A stretch of DNA of 43,306 bases from Cyanobium sp. Cruz-8D1 (GTDB lineage: Bacteria > Cyanobacteriota > Cyanobacteriia > PCC-6307 > Cyanobiaceae), in NCBI RefSeq assembly GCF_024345975.1, contig NZ_JAGQCD010000028.1:1-43306 (forward strand). The letters are read 5' to 3'. Within the stretch, counting starts at the first letter, position 1; each line of letters starts with the position of its first letter. The notes beneath the pieces were generated by a model that was not told the origin of the DNA, did not search any database, and was given only the letters and a program-made list of their open reading frames with translations. Below are positions 41,385 through 43,306 of this stretch, one piece after another. The translations under genes and the position numbers were made by a program.

Positions 41385-43146
41385 CTACGTAGGGCTTGCT
41401 GAAATTTCCCAAGTCACGCCAGGTCGTTCTGCAGCTCTTACAGTATGAGCGTCGGCATGAGGGACGACTAGAACTTCAGATGGCGACTAATTGCAGGCAA
41501 GACGCTTCACATGCCGCTCTCTAGTGGTCATACTGGCGAACATCATGTAAACACACACAAACAAAGCAAATAAAAGGCGCAGTAGCCTTAGGATTTTCTC
41601 TGCATTCATCACAAATAGTGCCATCCCGATCACGGATCTGGATGTCTCAACCAACTTGGTCATGATCAGATCTAGGCCATACTTGCGCTTGCTTGTGCCG
41701 ATCCGTCCTTCGATCACGGATCTTTTTCTCAGGTCGGACTTGAACAGATCCTGCTGCTCAGGTGATTCCGTAGGACTGGCCACGCGCTTGCTTCTCCCCC
41801 TGCCACTGAGCCGGATATGATGCTCGGTGCAATACCTCTTGTTTTCAGCTGTGATGTAAATAGCATCTGCACATACACGCTCTGGGAAATAGCCTCGTTC
41901 TTGCTTGTACTGCTCAACTCGCCGAATCAGGTCATTTGCTTCATTATAATTGTCCCAGCTAATGCGATCCAGATCGACAAACCCATTGTCATCTGAGATT
42001 GATATCTTGGCTCCAAACTCGGTCTTCTTGCCCGCCTTGCCCCTGACGATGGGACGCACGTGCGGTTTGGCTAGGTTAACGATCCTGTTGGCAGTGCGGC
42101 AGCTATCAGCATCGTACATTTCCTGCTGCTGACGGTACACTTCGCTGCTGACAAGCAGCTTGCGATACAGATGGCTGCCAAGCTCAAGAAGCACTGCGCC
42201 AGAATGGATCAGGGTGTCTATTGCAGCTAAGTTGCGCCTGATCTCATTGAGTTGGAACCTCTTGGCTTCGCGAATCTCAGGCTTCCTGGGCCTTTTCTTC
42301 TTGATGATCGCGAGGAATAGATTCCTTGCCTTATCACGATTGCAGCGGGGCTTCCGATTTACTTTGTCGGACACCTGCTTGAAAAGGACATCAATGACCA
42401 GTTCCGTGGTTTCACGGGCTTCGTTGAGTAACCTTAGATCCACCGGATAGGGAATATCATCAGGAACACAGGTGGCATCAAGCATCAGCGTGCCCCAGTT
42501 TTTGCTGGGGTCATGCGAAAAGGGGGGCTCACCCAGCTCTGACTCGATGGCCGCGAGTTCCTTGTTTTCGCCCTCAGTGCATTCTTCTTCTGGAAGCGAC
42601 GATAGAAGCTGTTTGACCAACGCGATACCACTCGCCTTTGTCATGTCATTGCAGATCTTGATTAGATCAGGGCCAATCCGTTTCCGGAAGTGCACCATCA
42701 TCGAGGCGTCGAACGGGTGCGTGAACTGATAGCCACTCAGACCGATGAAGAATTGCAGATAGGGTGATTCCGTAATCAGCTCAACAGTCTCCCGATCCGT
42801 TACGCCAAGCCGCTGCTGGATATACAACGCACCAAAGGCCATCCGGAATGGCTTGGCCGGTGCACCAGTAGTGGCGCTGAATAATGGTGCGTAGCGGCTT
42901 TCCAGAGGATCCCAAGGGATGATGCTGGCCAGCGCAACTCAGCGATTGTTCGGATCCAGCTTGCCGCCAAAGGGGGCATGAAACTCCTCAATGGATAGCT
43001 GGCCGTTGTGCTGAAAGACGTACATTTACAGGTCAGCGAATTCTTCTAGCCCACAAATGGCTGATGTGCGCGCATTCTAGCGTGAGACTCTGACTGGAAC
43101 CAGCTGCGCTGCAGTTGATCTGGGTTCCTCAGCAAGCCCTACGTAG
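41385..43146 (-). mobile_element. IS5/IS1182-type insertion sequence, about 1.76 kb
   Basis: Perfect 18-bp inverted ends bound it: CTACGTAGGGCTTGCTGA at 41385-41402 and its reverse complement at 43129-43146. CTACGTAG is itself a palindrome, so part of it could be target-site duplication rather than terminal repeat. The single transposase gene lies inside on the minus strand and is interrupted by a stop codon. It sits at the edge of the PAS remnant. The core TTGCTGA also occurs near position 105-113 at the left edge of the window. Confidence 0.85.
41487..43025 (-). pseudogene. IS5/IS1182-type DDE transposase with an internal stop
   Basis: Read from ATG 43025, the first 28 codons (ending FGGKLDPNNR) meet TGA at 42941-42939, where related proteins have tryptophan (NRW); a single TGG to TGA change explains it. 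The frame then continues VALASIIPWDPLESRYAPLF through RMAFGALYIQQRLGVTD (the DUF772 N-terminal domain) and the DDE core (TLMLDATCVPDDIPYPVD; FVDLDRISWDNYNEANDL; RVCADAIYITAENKRYC), with RSVIEGRIGTSKRKYGLDLI near the C-terminus, 512 codons in all. An internal ATG at 42842 could give a 451-aa protein without part of the N-terminal domain, likely inactive. Confidence 0.85.
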
Positions 43147-43200
43147 GTGGGTCGCGTCAATTACGTAGGCGGGTTACCCCAGGGCCGACTGAAAGTCTTG

Positions 43201-43306
43201 TTAATCCCTTTCCAGCGTCTGGATCCCGCTCCAGCCGAGCATCCTGTTGATGTCGTGGGCCACGGCCATCAATCCAGCTCTGATGGAGCGGAAGCCATTG
43301 GTCCGC
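43201..43306 (-). CDS. C-terminus of another putative transposase, cut by window edge
   Basis: On the minus strand a frame enters from the right edge and reads RTNGFRSIRAGLMAVAHDIN, then RMLGWSGIQTLERD, ending at TAA 43203-43201. N-G-F-R-S-x-R-A-G-L-M and N-R-M-L look like the C-terminal helix of a DDE transposase, but the family cannot be named from 34 residues. The downstream flank (43147-43200) holds a second TACGTAGG motif at 43162-43169. Confidence 0.45.
   Translation of the reverse strand, partial: RTNGFRSIRAGLMAVAHDINRMLGWSGIQTLERD

Noticed and set aside
1-43306. tRNA, rRNA, CRISPR arrays or prophage genes
   Set aside because: By reading both strands I saw no tRNA-like T-arm with matching stems, no rRNA, no regularly spaced repeats and no phage structural genes; a tRNAscan or CRISPR finder run was not possible here.

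Overview
The window looks like a contig from a high-GC, Cyanobium/Synechococcus-type unicellular cyanobacterium. Evidence: a cyanobacterial-type 8-vinyl (proto)chlorophyllide reductase, DevBCA-type exporter genes, a glycine-tailed RRM protein, the picocyanobacterial order clpC-rimI-lysA-cdaA-uppS-bioB, a TerB/Mo-nitrogenase-C-terminal protein, and at least seven HIP1 octamers (GCGATCGC). Most coding DNA is visibly very GC-rich. Two islands (about 34.7-36.5 kb and 40.9-43.2 kb) are less so and hold decayed or mobile DNA.

Layout. 0-1.3 kb: the start of a transposase running off the left edge, a small lipoprotein and an AroE-like dehydrogenase. 1.4-3.4 kb: a WYL-domain regulator broken by two frameshifts and a stop. 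3.4-9.7 kb: MarC-like membrane protein, LCP-like protein, vinyl reductase + malQ (ATGA overlap), a RodZ-like HTH membrane protein and an RsuA-type pseudouridine synthase. 9.7-16.9 kb: a group 2/3 sigma-70 factor with a 12-bp-arm inverted repeat at its start, an RRM RNA-binding protein with its own terminator, two small proteins, and a leftward cluster ubiB-like kinase > DUF2339 > two-helix membrane protein > small protein. 16.9-19.8 kb: Orn/Lys/Arg decarboxylase-family enzyme, cbiT, cdsA. 19.8-24.9 kb: DUF2993 protein, a small membrane protein, an FAD oxidoreductase whose frame continues into a secreted MliC-like domain, DUF1499 protein, alpha/beta hydrolase and a GldA-like dehydrogenase. 24.9-28.1 kb: clpC and rimI. 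28.2-34.7 kb: rightward operon lysA > cdaA > uppS > bioB > trhO > GST-DUF952 fusion > hypothetical, with several 4-7 bp overlaps. 34.7-36.5 kb: decayed exported-protein gene, DUF2256 mini zinc-binding protein and a CorA-family transporter with a changed GMN signature. 36.4-40.2 kb: leftward operon tetR > membrane fusion protein > DevC permease > DevA ATPase, with a palindromic operator at the tetR start. 40.2-43.3 kb: TerB/Mo-nitro_C protein, a PAS sensor remnant, a complete but nonsense-mutated IS5/IS1182-type insertion sequence, and the C-terminus of another transposase running off the right edge.

How it fits together: most genes are housekeeping (cofactor, lipid, cell-wall and protein quality control). 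lysA, cdaA and uppS link lysine/cell-wall precursor supply with c-di-AMP synthesis. Both contig ends appear to lie in transposase genes, as expected when an assembly breaks at multicopy IS. I saw no tRNA, rRNA, CRISPR array or prophage. I did not find a clearly new multi-gene system. The strongest anomalies are the oxidoreductase/MliC read-through ORF, the palindrome at the sigma-factor start, the AroE-like protein without the usual serines, and the layered decay around the insertion sequence.
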